From: Hyphomicrobiales bacterium
GTDB lineage: Bacteria; Pseudomonadota; Alphaproteobacteria; Rhizobiales; Xanthobacteraceae
Assembly: GCA_017305715.1 (NCBI GenBank)
Contig: JAFKKG010000014.1
Location: forward strand, 124,001-188,000
Reading direction: 5' to 3'
DNA: 64,000 nt
Below, in pieces: positions 9,079-18,012 of the stretch. Within the stretch, counting starts at the first letter, position 1. Each line of letters opens with the position of its first letter. The notes under the pieces were generated by a model. It was not told where the DNA came from and made no database searches. It saw only the letters and a program-made list of their open reading frames with translations. The translations under genes were made by a program, and so were the position numbers.

Positions 9079-9084
9079 GTTGCT

Positions 9085-9110
9085 GTCGTCCCGGCCTTCG
9101 CCGGGACGAC
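9085..9110. repeat. Half copy of the dispersed palindromic element
   Basis: GTCGTCCCGGC-CTTC-GCCGGGACGAC, a single terminal hairpin identical in its arms to the ends of the copies at 24756-24884 and 46314-46432 but without the interior or the second end. It immediately follows the rpsA terminator. Confidence 0.65.
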
Positions 9111-9216
9111 GACAGGGGCCTTGTTTTCTTCATATTGCGTCGCAATTGATGTAATTGGATAACGCGCCGGTGACGCTGCGGATGCAAAACGCGTTGATGA
9201 TTTCAGGAGAATTTCG

Positions 9217-10197
9217 ATGTCGCTCGATTCAGACGTGATCGTCGATCGCCGCAGGATCCGCCGCAAACTGACCTTCTGGCGCGTGGTGGCGGCTGTGGCC
9301 GTGCTTGCCGCGGTGGTCGGCATCGGCGTGCTTGCGACCCCGGGCGGCCGCTCGGCGCTGACCTCGTCGGGTTCGATCGCGCGCGTCAATATCGAGGGGC
9401 TCATTCGCAGCGATCAGCAGCGCGTCGAGGCGCTGGAGCGGCTGGAGAAATCATCGGCCGCCGCCGTCATCGTGCACATCAATTCGCCGGGCGGCACCAC
9501 CGCCGGCTCCGAACAGCTCTACGATTCGCTGGTGCGGCTGAAGGCCAAGAAGCCGCTGGTCGTGGTGGTCGAGGGGCTGGCCGCCTCGGGCGGCTATATC
9601 GGCGCGCTGGCGGCCGATCATATCGTCGCCCAGCAGAGTTCATTGGTGGGCTCGATAGGCGTGCTGTTTCAATTTCCGAATTTCACAGAGCTGATGAAGA
9701 CCGTCGGCGTCAAGGTCGAGGAAGTGAAATCCTCGCCGCTGAAGGCCGCGCCGAACGGCTTTGAACCGACCAGCCCGGAAGCGCGAGCGGCGCTGGATGC
9801 GCTGGTGAAGGATTCCTACGCCTGGTTCCGCGGCCTCGTGAAGGAGCGGCGCGGCATGGACGACGCATTGCTCGAAAAGGTCGCGGACGGACGCGTCTTC
9901 ACCGGCCGTCAGGCGGTCGAGTTGAAGCTGATCGATCAGCTTGGCGATGAAAAAACCGCGATCGCATGGCTGGTCGCCGAGAAGAAGATCAAGAGCGATC
10001 TGCCGGTACGCGATTTCAAGCTCAACCCGCGCTTCGGCGACATGACCTTCCTGCGGACGGCAGCGTCCATCACCCTCGACGCGCTCGGCCTGACGGCGAT
10101 CGCACGCCAGATCGAGCAGGCCGGCGTCACCGGGGCGGTCGATCAGCTGGCGCTGGACGGGATGCTGGCCCTGTGGCGGCCCGCGGCGTCCAATTGA
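9217..10197 (+). CDS. sppA: Signal peptide peptidase SppA, short (36K) type
   Basis: Membrane-anchored serine protease of family S49 that degrades cleaved signal peptides. 326 aa with one N-terminal membrane segment at about 21-40 (WRVVAAVAVLAAVVGIGVLA) and a periplasmic catalytic domain. The Ser nucleophile is Ser124 in LAASGGYIGALAAD, and the general base is probably Lys176 in KSSPLKAAPN. The INSPGGT loop (89-94) and ADGRVFTGRQA are also typical. CAGGAG lies nine bases before the ATG. Followed after 171 bases by ihfB, a neighbour pair common in alphaproteobacteria. Confidence 0.93.
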   Translation: MSLDSDVIVDRRRIRRKLTFWRVVAAVAVLAAVVGIGVLATPGGRSALTSSGSIARVNIEGLIRSDQQRVEALERLEKSSAAAVIVHINSPGGTTAGSEQLYDSLVRLKAKKPLVVVVEGLAASGGYIGALAADHIVAQQSSLVGSIGVLFQFPNFTELMKTVGVKVEEVKSSPLKAAPNGFEPTSPEARAALDALVKDSYAWFRGLVKERRGMDDALLEKVADGRVFTGRQAVELKLIDQLGDEKTAIAWLVAEKKIKSDLPVRDFKLNPRFGDMTFLRTAASITLDALGLTAIARQIEQAGVTGAVDQLALDGMLALWRPAASN

Positions 10198-10243
10198 ACC
10201 GCGCAGGCCTGGTTCGGCGCGATTCTCCCGCATTGCGGGTATT

Positions 10244-10273
10244 GTGACAAACCCCTTCCGGGCCGTTTGTCAC
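10244..10273. promoter_or_regulatory. Strong inverted repeat between sppA and ihfB
   Basis: Perfect nine-base arms GTGACAAAC / GTTTGTCAC around a 12-base loop CCCTTCCGGGCC. No T-run follows, so it is either a weak transcript end for sppA or a protein-binding site in the ihfB promoter region. An AT-rich stretch containing AAAAATGATTTAG follows at 10290. Confidence 0.5.
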
Positions 10274-10368
10274 GTCATTTCGCATCGCCCAAAAATGATT
10301 TAGCGTCTTGACAGTTCAAGGCATTTTCACGGAAATGGCAGTCCGCACGACAGTGGACCCCAGTCTCG

Positions 10369-10674
10369 ATGATCAAATCCGAACTCGTTCAGCGCATCGC
10401 CGAGCACAACCCGCATCTTTATCAGCGGGATGTGGAGAACATCGTGAACGCGATCCTCGATGAGATCGTCGCTGCCTTGGCACGTGGCGACCGTGTCGAA
10501 CTCCGTGGTTTCGGCGCTTTCTCGGTCAAGCATCGTCCCGCTCGCGCGGGGCGCAACCCGCGTACCGGCGCCCATGTGCCGGTCGATCAGAAGAGTGTCC
10601 CGTTCTTCAAGACGGGCAAGGAAATGCGTGAACGGCTGAACCGCGAGGACGGTTCGCCTGAAGCCGGCGCGTAG
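10369..10674 (+). CDS. ihfB: Integration host factor subunit beta
   Basis: DNA-bending partner of IhfA. 101 aa beginning [30 protein letters not shown]. The beta-arm shows the [19 protein letters not shown] consensus, with Pro in RNPRTG as the intercalating residue, and then [12 protein letters not shown]. The DNA-bending fold and length fit IHF beta rather than HU (HU lacks the RGFGAFS/HRPAR combination and the charged tail EDGSPEAGA). Independent of sppA, with a hairpin between them. The downstream lapA gene begins 95 bases later. Confidence 0.94.
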   Translation: MIKSELVQRIAEHNPHLYQRDVENIVNAILDEIVAALARGDRVELRGFGAFSVKHRPARAGRNPRTGAHVPVDQKSVPFFKTGKEMRERLNREDGSPEAGA

Positions 10675-10768
10675 AACGCGTATCGGGGTCTGACGATCGG
10701 GCGCCGTGTCGGGGGTCCGCAACCGCCAATCGCCATTGCTACACGAGTCCGCACTGCGAGAGATGGTC

Positions 10769-11161
10769 ATGCGAAAATTCTTTTCGGCGCTGGTCGTCAT
10801 TCCCTTAGGGCTTCTCTTCATCGTTTTTGCGGTCGCCAACCGGCATCTGGTGATGGTGTCGTTCGACCCGTTCAATTCCGTCAATCCGTCGGTCGCGGTG
10901 TCGATGCCACTGTTCATCGTGATCATTGCGGTGGCGATTTTGGGCGTGGCTGCGGGCGGCATGGCGACCTGGTTCCGCCAGCGTCACTGGCGCCGCGCCG
11001 CGCGCCAGAACGAGGCGGATGCCCGCCGGGCGCGGTCGGAAATAGCCGATCTGCGCGCGGCCGCGGCGGTCTCCCGGGGCGGAACACCGCAGCTTGCGGC
11101 ACCCGCGCCGCGTGGCCTTTACGGGTCCGCCGGGCGAGACAAGCAGGGCGCGACGTTGTAG
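10769..11161 (+). CDS. LapA-domain (DUF1049) inner-membrane protein
   Basis: About 130 aa with two membrane segments, near residues 4-22 (FFSALVVIPLGLLFIVFAVAN) and 39-60 (SMPLFIVIIAVAILGVAAGGMATWF). A basic, Arg-rich cytoplasmic tail predicted to form a coiled helix follows. This is the LapA (lipopolysaccharide assembly protein A) domain arrangement. In enterobacteria LapA works with LapB to control LpxC turnover; here only the domain supports that. ATGs at 10763 and 10769 are both possible; the longer frame from 10706 has no family support. It lies directly ahead of trpF, in the frequent ihfB-lapA-trpF order. Confidence 0.82.
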   Translation: MRKFFSALVVIPLGLLFIVFAVANRHLVMVSFDPFNSVNPSVAVSMPLFIVIIAVAILGVAAGGMATWFRQRHWRRAARQNEADARRARSEIADLRAAAAVSRGGTPQLAAPAPRGLYGSAGRDKQGATL

Positions 11162-11225
11162 AACCCGCCCAATCAGCTCTGTTCCAACCCGCACTTTGCG
11201 GCTTAAAACCGCACCCTGAGAGACC

Positions 11226-11881
11226 ATGTCCCTGCTCGTTAAAATCTGCGGCCTGTCCACGCGCGAGACGCTCGACGTCGCGCTCGAGGCTGGCGCTGAC
11301 ATGGTCGGGTTCGTGTTCTTTCCCCCGTCGCCGCGGCACCTCAGCCTCGAGATGGCGCGGGAACTCGGCAAGCAGGCCAAGGGCCGCGCCGTGAAGGTGG
11401 CGCTTACGGTCGATGCCGACGATGCGACGCTGGAAAACATCGTCGAAACGCTGCGGCCAGACATTCTGCAATTGCACGGCAAGGAAACCACCGCGCGGCT
11501 GCGCGACATCAAGGCGAAGTTCGGCCTGCCGCTGATGAAGGCGCTGCCGGTCGAGACCGCGGCCGATCTGGAGCCGCTTGCCGGCTATGCCGATGTCGCC
11601 GACCGCATCCTGTTCGATGCCCGAGCGCCCAAGGACGCCACCCGTCCGGGCGGCCTCGGGGCCGTGTTCGACTGGCACGTGCTGGAAAAGCTCGACCTCA
11701 AACTGCCGTTCATGGTCTCGGGCGGACTTCATGCGTCCAATGTTGCCGAAGCCGTCAGCGTCACCCGCGCCGGCGGCGTTGACGTGTCCTCGGGCGTCGA
11801 GCGTTCGTCCGGGGTCAAGGATCCCGAGATGATCCGCGATTTTATCCGCGCCGCGCGCGCCACCGAAGAATTGATGGTCCG

Positions 11882-11885
<4 letters not shown>
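11226..11885 (+). CDS. trpF: Phosphoribosylanthranilate isomerase
   Basis: Third step of tryptophan synthesis from anthranilate, an Amadori rearrangement in a TIM barrel. 219 aa with the catalytic Cys8 in LVKICGLST, the phosphate and barrel motif [17 protein letters not shown] and the general acid Asp131 in RILFDARAP, and [11 protein letters not shown] near the C-terminus. Start ATG at 11226 follows GAGAGACC. Its stop overlaps the trpB start by four bases (ATGA), a sign of translational coupling. Confidence 0.96.
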
Positions 11886-13111
<1,226 letters not shown>

Positions 13112-13135
13112 GCGCTGCGCGAAGCTGCTTCCGTC

Positions 13136-13184
13136 ACCTCTCCCCGTCGGGGAGAGGTCGGCTGCGAAGCAGCCGGGTGAGGGG
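13136..13184. repeat. Left inverted repeat flanking the DUF559 gene
   Basis: Two consecutive hairpins: ACCTCTCCCCG-T-CGGGGAGAGGT (11-base arms around one base) and CGGCTGC-GAA-GCAGCCG, followed by GGTGAGGGG. The same 49 bases appear in opposite orientation at 13540-13588, with a single visible difference (GAA to GCA in the second loop). Confidence 0.9.
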
Positions 13185-13193
13185 CCTTTCCGT

Positions 13194-13538
13194 TCAGTCT
13201 GATCGAAGCGTGCCTTCGATCATTTCCAGGACGCCCTCCAGGTTTTCATACACGTCGGTGTTGGAAACGCGGACGACGAGGAAGCCGCAGGCCTCCAATA
13301 CTCGGGTCCGGGCTGCATCTTTTGCTGCCTCCGAAGGTTCGGCGTGCGTTACGCCGTCAACCTCGACGATGAGCTTTCCATCCAGTGTCACGAAATCAAC
13401 GACATACCGGTCGATCGAATGCTGGCGGCGGAATTTCCACCGCGCCAGCCGACGATTGCGCAGCGCTTGCCAAAGTTTGGCTTCGGCGCTCGTCTGTGAT
13501 GCACGAAGGGCTCGCGCTCTCGCCTTGAACTTATCCAT
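13194..13538 (-). CDS. DUF559 endonuclease-like protein (Vsr-related fold) inside the trp operon
   Basis: Protein of 114 aa with the DUF559 pattern: TSAEAKLWQALRNRRLARWKFRRQ, DRYVVDFVTLDGKLIVEVDGVTH and GFLVVRVSNTDV. The conserved acids Glu19, Asp48 and Glu59, with Asp61 and His65, resemble the PD-(D/E)XK/Vsr-type nuclease core, so DNA cleavage is possible but unproven. It is read against trpB and trpA and is enclosed within 10 bases on each side by inverted repeats. ATG at 13538 is chosen; the GAGGGG of the right repeat lies just before it. A GTG at 13595 would translate the repeat itself. It looks like a transferable cassette rather than a trp gene. Confidence 0.8.
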   Translation of the reverse strand: MDKFKARARALRASQTSAEAKLWQALRNRRLARWKFRRQHSIDRYVVDFVTLDGKLIVEVDGVTHAEPSEAAKDAARTRVLEACGFLVVRVSNTDVYENLEGVLEMIEGTLRSD

Positions 13539-13539
13539 C

Positions 13540-13588
13540 CCCCTCACCCGGCTGCTGCGCAGCCGACCTCTCCCCGTCGGGGAGAGGT
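13540..13588. repeat. Right inverted repeat flanking the DUF559 gene
   Basis: Mirror image of 13136-13184: CCCCTCACC, then CGGCTGC-TGC-GCAGCCG, then ACCTCTCCCCG-T-CGGGGAGAGGT. It begins one base upstream of the DUF559 start codon and ends 22 bases before trpA. Confidence 0.9.
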
Positions 13589-13610
13589 ATAGCACAGCGA
13601 ATGCCGCAAC

Positions 13611-14447
13611 ATGACCACTCGCATCGACGTACGCTTCGCCGAACTCGCCAAGCAGGGCCGCTCGGCTTTCGTCACCTTCGTGATGGCCGGCGATCCCGAT
13701 CCGAAGACCGCGCTCGACATCATCAAGGCGCTGCCGAAGGCCGGTGCCGACATGATCGAGATCGGCATGCCCTTTACCGACCCAATGGCCGACGGACCAT
13801 CGATTCAGGCCGCGGGCTTGCGCGCGCTCAAAGCCGGCATGACCCTGAAGAAGACGCTGGAGATGGTGCGCGGCTTCCGCGAGGACGACGACGCCACGCC
13901 GCTGGTGCTGATGGGCTATTACAATCCGATCTACATCTACGGCGTCGACAAGTTTCTCGTCGACGCGAAGGCCGCCGGTGTCGACGGCCTGATCATCGTC
14001 GACCTGCCGCCGGAAGAAGACGATGAGCTGTGCCTGCCGGCGATGAAGGCCGGACTAAATTTCATTCGCTTGGCGACACCCACCACGGACGACAAGCGGC
14101 TGCCCGCCGTACTCGCGAACACCTCCGGATTTGTCTATTACGTTGCGATCACCGGCATCACCGGCAGCGCTAGCGCCGATTCCAATGCGGTCGGCGAAGC
14201 GGTGGCCCGTATCAAGCGGCACACCAAGCTGCCGGTTTGCGTCGGCTTCGGTATCCGCACCCCGGATGCCGCGCGTGAAATCGCCCAGAATGCCAATGGT
14301 GCCGTGGTCGGCACCGCACTGGTCGATGCCCTGCGCGGCAGCCTCGACGCCGAAGGCCGCGCGACCGCCAAAACCGTTCCAGCCGTGGCCGACCTCGTTG
14401 CCGCCCTGGCGCAGGGCGTTCGGGGCGCCAAACAGGCCGCAGAATAG
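13611..14447 (+). CDS. trpA: Tryptophan synthase alpha chain
   Basis: Cleaves indole-3-glycerol phosphate to indole and glyceraldehyde-3-phosphate and passes indole to TrpB. 278 aa with the catalytic Glu50 in [11 protein letters not shown] and Asp61 in [40 protein letters not shown] and [10 protein letters not shown] are also present. The start ATG lies 22 bases after the right inverted repeat, with no strong ribosome site (CGCAAC), so its expression may have been affected by the insertion. Otherwise intact. Confidence 0.96.
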   Translation: MTTRIDVRFAELAKQGRSAFVTFVMAGDPDPKTALDIIKALPKAGADMIEIGMPFTDPMADGPSIQAAGLRALKAGMTLKKTLEMVRGFREDDDATPLVLMGYYNPIYIYGVDKFLVDAKAAGVDGLIIVDLPPEEDDELCLPAMKAGLNFIRLATPTTDDKRLPAVLANTSGFVYYVAITGITGSASADSNAVGEAVARIKRHTKLPVCVGFGIRTPDAAREIAQNANGAVVGTALVDALRGSLDAEGRATAKTVPAVADLVAALAQGVRGAKQAAE

Positions 14448-14539
14448 GCCATATTTGCGTAGAATGAGGCGCTTGCCGGGTTCGCTCGGCGCCGCCATAT
14501 ATTCCACTCGATGCGTTCAACCGCATTTCGGAGCGAACC

Positions 14540-15481
14540 ATGAATTGGCTCACCAATGTCGTCCGGCCGAAGATCCGCAGCATCCTGCGCCGCGAGACGC
14601 CGGAGAATCTGTGGATCAAGTGCCCGGATTCCGGGCAGCTGGTATTCTACAAGGATGTCGAGGCCAACCAGTTCGTGATTCCCGGCTCGAACTACCACAT
14701 GCGCATGGGCGCGGTGGCGCGGCTGAAATCGATCTTCGACAATGAGACCTGGTACGACATTGCGCTGCCTGACGTCAGCGCCGATCCGCTGAAATTCCGC
14801 GACGAGCGCAAATATGCCGACCGCATCAAGGATGCCCGCGCGAAGACCGGCCTGAACGACGCGATCAAGGTCGGCTACGGCAAGCTCGAAGGCGCCGGCG
14901 TCGTCATCGCCGTGCAGGATTTCGATTTCATGGGCGGCTCGCTCGGCATGGCCGCGGGCGAAGCGATTGTGCGCGGGCTCGAGCTCGCGGTGGAAAAGAA
15001 ATCGCCCTTCATCGTGTTCGCGGCCTCCGGCGGCGCACGGATGCAGGAAGGCATTTTGTCGCTGATGCAGATGCCGCGCACCACCGTCGGCGTGCAGATG
15101 CTGCGCGAAGCAAAATTGCCCTACATCGTGGTGCTGACCAATCCGACCACCGGCGGCGTCACCGCGTCCTACGCGATGCTGGGCGACGTGCAGATCGCCG
15201 AGCCCGGCGCGTTGATCGGCTTTGCCGGCGCGCGCGTCATCGAACAAACGATTCGCGAGAAGCTGCCGGAAGGTTTTCAGCGCGCCGAATATCTGCGTGA
15301 CCACGGCATGGTCGACATGGTCGTACATCGCCACGAAATGCGCCCCACGCTGGCGCGGCTCTGCCGGCTGCTGACGAAATCGCCGGCGCTCGATGTCGCT
15401 TCGAAACCCACGCCGCAGGTCACCGACCCGGCCCAGATCGTCTCGGCGCCGGAAGCGGTGCCGGCCGCACCTCACGCGTGA
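14540..15481 (+). CDS. accD: Acetyl-CoA carboxylase carboxyltransferase subunit beta, zinc ligands degenerate
   Basis: Beta subunit of the carboxyltransferase that makes malonyl-CoA for fatty acid synthesis. 313 aa with the crotonase-fold core [56 protein letters not shown] and [14 protein letters not shown] segments. The N-terminal four-Cys zinc ribbon of E. coli AccD is reduced to one Cys: [29 protein letters not shown] has Ser, Ile and Gly-Ser where CPxC and VCPxC are expected. I believe this is a lineage trait. folC starts inside its stop codon (GTGA overlap), so the two are coupled. Confidence 0.95.
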   Translation: MNWLTNVVRPKIRSILRRETPENLWIKCPDSGQLVFYKDVEANQFVIPGSNYHMRMGAVARLKSIFDNETWYDIALPDVSADPLKFRDERKYADRIKDARAKTGLNDAIKVGYGKLEGAGVVIAVQDFDFMGGSLGMAAGEAIVRGLELAVEKKSPFIVFAASGGARMQEGILSLMQMPRTTVGVQMLREAKLPYIVVLTNPTTGGVTASYAMLGDVQIAEPGALIGFAGARVIEQTIREKLPEGFQRAEYLRDHGMVDMVVHRHEMRPTLARLCRLLTKSPALDVASKPTPQVTDPAQIVSAPEAVPAAPHA

Positions 15482-16821
15482 ACGCACCCGCCGCCAGGCC
15501 GCAGCCGTCGCTCGACGATTTGATCGCGCGGCTGTCGGCGCTCCATCCGAAAAGCATCGATCTTGGCCTCGATCGCATGCAGGCGCTGCTGGCGCGGCTC
15601 GGCCATCCCGAACGCAAGCTGCCACCGGTGATCCATATCGCCGGCACCAATGGCAAGGGGTCCACCATTGCCTATCTGCGCGCGATCCTCGAAGCTGCGG
15701 GCCTGCGGGTTCATGTCTATACCTCGCCCTATCTGGTGCGGCTGAACGAATGTTTTCGTCTCGGCTGCGCCGGGGGCGGCGTGCTGGTCGGCGACGACGA
15801 ATTGCGCGCAGCGCTTGAAGATTGCGAGCGCGCCAACGCCGGCGATCCGATCACGGTTTTCGAGATCGAGACCGCGGCGGCATTTTGCCTGTTCGCGAAA
15901 CACCCCGCCGATGTCGTGCTGCTCGAAGTCGGCCTCGGCGGCCGGCTGGACGCCACCAACGTGGTCGACGCGCCGGTTGCTGCCGTGATCGCGCCGGTCA
16001 GCATGGATCACACCGAGTTCCTCGGAAACTCGCTGAGCGCGATTGCCGGCGAGAAGGCCGCGATCATCAAGCGCAATGCACAGGTGGTTTGCGCGGAGCA
16101 GGCGCCGGAAGCGATGGCGGTTATCGAGGCGCAGGCGGCCCGCATGCGCGCGCCGCTGCATGCGGCGGGGCAACAATGGCATGTCAGCGTCGAGCGCGGC
16201 CGTCTTGTCTATCAGGACGAGCGCGGCCTGATGGATCTGGCGGCGCCAAAACTGTTCGGCCGTCATCAGTTCGACAATGCCGGGCTCGCGATCGCAACCC
16301 TGCGCGCGCTCGATGCGTTCAAGATCGGCATGGCTGATTTCGAGGCCGGCATCGTCAACGCCGAATGGCCAGCGCGGATGCAGCGGCTGGTCTCGGGCGC
16401 ACTGGTCGAGCAGGGACCGCCGGGCTGCGAGATCTGGCTCGATGGCGGACACAATGCCGAAGGCGGGCGCGTCGCCGCGGCGGCCCTGGGCGATCTGGAA
16501 GAGCGGGTGTCGCGGCCGCTGGTGGTCATTGCAGGCATGATGGCCAACAAGGATGCCGGCGCGTTCCTCGCGAATTTTGCCGGACTGACGCGCCACATCA
16601 TGGCGGTGCAGATTCCCGGCCGCGCCAATGCCATGCCGCCGGACCGGCTGGCGGATGCGGCGCGCGCGCTCGGCATGCGGGTGGAGAACGCCGCAAGCGT
16701 CGAAGCCGCCCTTCAGACGCTGTCGCGCCTCGCTTACGAAGTGCCGCCGCGGATATTGATCACGGGGTCGCTCTACCTGGCCGGCCATGTGCTGGCCGCC
16801 AATGGCACGCCGCCTGCATAG
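15478..16821 (+). CDS. folC: Bifunctional dihydrofolate synthase / folylpolyglutamate synthase
   Basis: Adds glutamate to dihydropteroate and extends folate polyglutamates. 447 aa, beginning at a GTG that overlaps the accD stop. The ATP loop is [14 protein letters not shown] (54-67), with [56 protein letters not shown] and the C-terminal [11 protein letters not shown]. All are in the usual Mur-ligase order. accD-folC is a conserved pair in proteobacteria. Confidence 0.95.
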   Translation: MNAPAARPQPSLDDLIARLSALHPKSIDLGLDRMQALLARLGHPERKLPPVIHIAGTNGKGSTIAYLRAILEAAGLRVHVYTSPYLVRLNECFRLGCAGGGVLVGDDELRAALEDCERANAGDPITVFEIETAAAFCLFAKHPADVVLLEVGLGGRLDATNVVDAPVAAVIAPVSMDHTEFLGNSLSAIAGEKAAIIKRNAQVVCAEQAPEAMAVIEAQAARMRAPLHAAGQQWHVSVERGRLVYQDERGLMDLAAPKLFGRHQFDNAGLAIATLRALDAFKIGMADFEAGIVNAEWPARMQRLVSGALVEQGPPGCEIWLDGGHNAEGGRVAAAALGDLEERVSRPLVVIAGMMANKDAGAFLANFAGLTRHIMAVQIPGRANAMPPDRLADAARALGMRVENAASVEAALQTLSRLAYEVPPRILITGSLYLAGHVLAANGTPPA

Positions 16822-16829
16822 GTTCCTGA

Positions 16830-17570
16830 ATGCGTTTTGCCGCGATTGCCGATGTGCATGGAAACTACCTCGCGCTGGAAGCGGTCATTGCCGACATCCG
16901 CGCACAGGGCATCGGCGAGATCGTCAATCTCGGCGACATGGCGAGCGGACCACTCGATGCCCGGCGCACGATGGACATGCTGATGGCGCTCGACGCCGTG
17001 CACGTGCTCGGCAATCATGACCGTTATCTGATCGACCGGCCGCCGGAGAAGATGGGCTCATGGGACCGGCCCGCGCATGCGCAGCTCGACAAGTCGCATC
17101 TCGACTGGCTGCGCGCGGTGCCACCGACGCGCGTCTATCGCGATCAGGTATTTCTCTGCCATGCGACGCCGGCGCATGACGAGGTCTATTGGCTGGACAC
17201 GGTGATGCCTGACGGTACGGTTCGCATGTCATCCCTCGATGCGATCGAAGAGCAAGTCGAGGGAATCATCCAGCCGCTGATCCTCTGCGCCCACACCCAC
17301 GTCGCGCGTGCGGTCAGGCTTGGCGATGGGCGGCTGATCGTCAATCCCGGCAGCGTCGGCTCGCCGGGTTATCGGGATACCCATCCATATCCGCATGTCA
17401 TCGAAGCCGGCACGCCGGATGCGCGCTATGCGATTCTCGAATTCGCCGATGGCCGTTGGCGCGTGACGTTCCGCCATGTGCCCTACGACCATGAGGCGAT
17501 GGCGGTCATCGCCCGCCAGAACGGCCAACCTGAGTTGGCGTCGGCGCTGGCGACGGGGTGGATCAGCTAA
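16830..17570 (+). CDS. Calcineurin-like metallophosphoesterase
   Basis: 246 aa cytoplasmic phosphoesterase with the metal-binding set Asp8-x-His10 (IADVHGNYLALEAVI), Asp36 (NLGDMASGP), Asn62-His63-Asp64 (VLGNHDRYL), a middle His (LCHATPAHDE) and the AHTH pair (LILCAHTHVAR), followed by VNPGSVGSPG. This is the YfcE/MJ0936 branch of small phosphodiesterases. The natural substrate is unknown. It follows folC after only eight bases, so co-transcription is likely. A bidirectional terminator separates it from trxA. Confidence 0.85.
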   Translation: MRFAAIADVHGNYLALEAVIADIRAQGIGEIVNLGDMASGPLDARRTMDMLMALDAVHVLGNHDRYLIDRPPEKMGSWDRPAHAQLDKSHLDWLRAVPPTRVYRDQVFLCHATPAHDEVYWLDTVMPDGTVRMSSLDAIEEQVEGIIQPLILCAHTHVARAVRLGDGRLIVNPGSVGSPGYRDTHPYPHVIEAGTPDARYAILEFADGRWRVTFRHVPYDHEAMAVIARQNGQPELASALATGWIS

Positions 17571-17573
17571 ACA

Positions 17574-17600
17574 AAACGGCCGGCGTTGAGCCGGCCGTTT
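17574..17600. terminator. Bidirectional intrinsic terminator between phosphoesterase and trxA
   Basis: Perfect 11-base arms AAACGGCCGGC / GCCGGCCGTTT with loop GTTGA, between two convergent genes. T residues on either strand flank the stem. Confidence 0.8.
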
Positions 17601-17624
17601 CAAACATCAATCGATCGAGACCGA

Positions 17625-17945
17625 TCAGACCGCAGCGGTGATCCACTGTTGCAGCTTCTGCTTCGGCGCGGCGCCGACCTGGCGGGAGGCCATCTCGCCG
17701 CCCTTGAAGATCATCAAGGTCGGGATCGACATCACGCCGTATTTCGAGGCCGTCTTCGGGCTCTCGTCGACGTTGAGCTTCACGATCTTGACCTTGTCGC
17801 CCATCGCGCCGGAAATCTCGTCCAGCGCCGGTGCGATCATGCGGCAGGGGCCGCACCATTCGGCCCAGAAATCGACGACCACAGGCCCGGTCGCCTTGAG
17901 CACTTCGGCTTCGAAATCGGCGTCAGAAACCTTGCCTACGGCCAT
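17625..17945 (-). CDS. trxA: Thioredoxin
   Basis: 106-aa cytoplasmic disulfide reductase with the active site [13 protein letters not shown] (Cys31, Cys34), the cis-proline in [12 protein letters not shown] and the usual PVVVDFWA strand. The ATG at 17945 has GAGG upstream; an upstream extension to 18038 has no homology. It follows addA on the same strand after 67 bases, the addB-addA-trxA order seen in many Rhizobiales. Its sequence identifies it as thioredoxin 1 rather than a periplasmic relative (no signal peptide). Confidence 0.96.
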   Translation of the reverse strand: MAVGKVSDADFEAEVLKATGPVVVDFWAEWCGPCRMIAPALDEISGAMGDKVKIVKLNVDESPKTASKYGVMSIPTLMIFKGGEMASRQVGAAPKQKLQQWITAAV

Positions 17946-18012
17946 GGAATACCTCGTTCGGTTGGAAACAGCGGCGCGGATGAGAATCGCGCCCGTCAGG
18001 ATATGGGCAAAC

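Noticed and set aside
10244..10273. Rho-independent terminator of sppA
   Set aside because: The stem is strong but has no T-run; listed as an inverted repeat of unknown role instead.
13136..13588. CRISPR-like repeat arrangement
   Set aside because: Only two copies in inverted orientation around a gene; no spacers and no cas genes.
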